A stretch of 14,132 nucleotides of DNA from Alloclostridium intestinigallinarum (GTDB lineage Bacteria; Bacillota; Clostridia; Christensenellales; UBA3700), in the NCBI GenBank assembly GCA_904393845.1, contig CAJFNB010000053.1, positions 1 to 14,132 of the forward strand, written 5' to 3'. How positions within the stretch are numbered: position 1 is the first letter of the stretch; every line of letters starts with the position of its first letter. Made by a program: the position numbers and the translations under genes. This document shows, in pieces, positions 13,866 to 14,132 of this stretch. The notes under the pieces are model-generated. The model was not told where the DNA came from, ran no database searches, and saw nothing but the letters and a program-made list of their open reading frames with translations.

Positions 13866-13994
13866 ATGATTTAACAATGCCGGCAATAGGCGTGTAAGTT
13901 ATTAACGCACGGAAAGAAGGGAGAACCTGTTCTCAAGCAAGAGCCGTCATAACCATAGCGAAGAGGAAACTTTGTTTTATGATTTTAATACTGC
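13866..13994. other. Intergenic stretch between the two repeat types
   Basis: No gene or known RNA was recognised. It holds one perfect palindrome, GAGAAC-CT-GTTCTC (13921-13934), in a purine-rich context. It could be part of a leader of a plus-strand gene beyond the window, but nothing shows this. Confidence 0.35.
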
Positions 13995-14132
13995 AAGGCG
14001 GTTAAGGGATGCAACGTTCCACGTTGCCAAGGTGGTTAAGGGATGCAACGTCCCACGTTGCCAAGGCGGTTAAGGGATGCAACGTCCCACGTTGCCAAGG
14101 CGGTTAAGGGATGCAACGTCCCACGTTGCCAA
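13995..14132 (+). repeat. 34-bp tandem stem-loop array (four full units, continues past the window)
   Basis: Units begin at 13995, 14029, 14063 and 14097, and two bases of a fifth start at 14131. Each unit begins AAGGYGGTTAAGGGAT and ends in a perfect stem-loop, GCAACGT then three bases then ACGTTGC, plus C. The copies differ at only two positions: T for C in the second unit near its start, and TCC for CCC in the first loop. Such near-identity means recent expansion or strong homogenisation. Confidence 0.9.

Overview
The window looks like chromosome of an anaerobic, Clostridia-type Firmicute. The main evidence is a minus-strand cluster in the classic Firmicutes order: yqfC, yqfD, pgpH, ybeY, era, yqzL, recO, followed by ppdK (pyruvate phosphate dikinase, PPDK). 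The sporulation-associated yqfC/yqfD pair and an ATP/Pi-linked dikinase both fit that group. The core genes are visibly GC-richer than the left third of the window. No rRNA or tRNA genes were seen.

Layout. (1) Positions 1-4640 are an AT-rich accessory segment. It holds a large SF1 DNA helicase of unknown role, a DUF4143-type ATPase just upstream of it with a good sigma-A-like promoter, and an IS30-family transposase remnant. A 25-bp direct repeat (24/25 identical) lies at 21-45 and at 4731-4755. The right copy is inside the last codons of ppdK. The left copy would end the same reading frame at the usual PPDK length, so the segment looks like an island inserted into the 3' end of ppdK that supplied a replacement C-terminus. 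(2) 4687-7353 is ppdK with its own promoter and flanking terminators. (3) 7671-12841 is the housekeeping cluster, closely packed with several stop/start overlaps. It includes a 32-codon yqzL gene (8216-8314) between era and recO, a RecO that appears to lack the zinc-finger end, and a short PgpH without the extracellular domain. The phoH, dgkA and cdd genes that often sit in this cluster are absent. (4) 12842-14132 has no gene. It is a dense field of structured repeats upstream of yqfC: 15 copies of a roughly 23-bp palindrome at a regular 50-bp period in two clusters, a GC-rich 12-bp hairpin present twice, and a 34-bp stem-loop unit in at least four tandem copies at the right edge, with a solitary inverted copy near the yqfC promoter.

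Functionally, the right-hand cluster links sporulation (YqfC/YqfD), c-di-AMP breakdown (PgpH), ribosome and rRNA maturation (YbeY, Era) and recombinational repair (RecO). The left-hand island carries mobile or defence-like functions that cannot be named from sequence alone. The most unusual material is the 50-bp palindrome array and the att-like duplication at the ppdK end.
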